Source: Promethearchaeota archaeon (GTDB taxonomy: Archaea > Asgardarchaeota > Lokiarchaeia > Sigynarchaeales > SOKP01). Taken from it: a DNA stretch of 5,045 bases. The stretch is taken from the NCBI GenBank assembly GCA_019894735.1, contig JAGXOB010000163.1:1-5045 (forward strand), given 5' to 3'. Below, piece after piece: positions 5,007 to 5,045 of this stretch. The notes beneath the pieces are model-generated. The model was not told where the DNA came from and searched no databases. It saw only the letters and a list, made by a program, of their open reading frames with translations. Positions within the stretch are counted from its first letter, which is position 1. Each line of letters opens with the position of its first letter. A program made the position numbers and the translations under genes.

Positions 5007-5045
5007 AATTAATGTTTCATAATTAAATATTAACTTAGTCTATAG

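Noticed and set aside
4918..5045. Possible small gene or RNA at the right end
   Set aside because: Both strands have only very short frames, and no tRNA-like fold or strong stem is visible.

Overview
The window is AT-rich DNA from an archaeon. This rests on an archaeal-type initiation factor aIF2 beta with a C-terminal zinc finger, followed by a DUF424 gene, and on two further genes of mainly archaeal families: a DUF373 membrane protein and a COG1340-type coiled-coil protein. The cis-prenyltransferase also has the N-terminal extension usual in archaea. The genome looks compact, with short intergenic gaps, GTG and TTG starts alongside ATG, and TATA-like promoter candidates. No finer placement is possible from sequence alone. 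An Asgard or related AT-rich lineage is conceivable, but nothing here proves it.

The left half (1-2911) is a leftward cluster of three genes. Transcription would run from the coiled-coil protein (GTG start at 2911) to the DUF373 membrane protein (31-nt gap) and then to a cis-prenyltransferase, uppS (114-nt gap), whose C-terminus lies outside the window. The 114-nt gap contains two abutting imperfect inverted repeats and may separate uppS transcriptionally from the other two genes. A shared role in membrane or polyprenyl-phosphate biology is possible but is only inferred from adjacency.

A 187-bp divergent intergenic region (2912-3098) separates this cluster from a rightward block. That block holds aIF2 beta (3099-3509), a DUF424 protein (3524-3817, TTG start, 14-nt gap) and a small, glycine-rich FUN14-like membrane protein (annotated from GTG 3943 to 4221). 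aIF2 beta works with the alpha and gamma subunits to deliver initiator Met-tRNA to the small ribosomal subunit. DUF424 is its common archaeal neighbour and has no known function.

The FUN14-like gene has the most unusual layout. The strongest Shine-Dalgarno match in the window (3891-3897) is followed by an ATG in the wrong frame that encodes only 17 codons, and the in-frame GTG lies inside a perfect 20-bp palindrome. After T-rich terminator-like sequence (4231-4285), a separate FMN nitroreductase-family gene (4381-4917) completes the coding content. The last 128 bases hold no gene that I can support, only a 12-bp direct repeat. I found no tRNA, rRNA, CRISPR array, transposase or clear phage feature.
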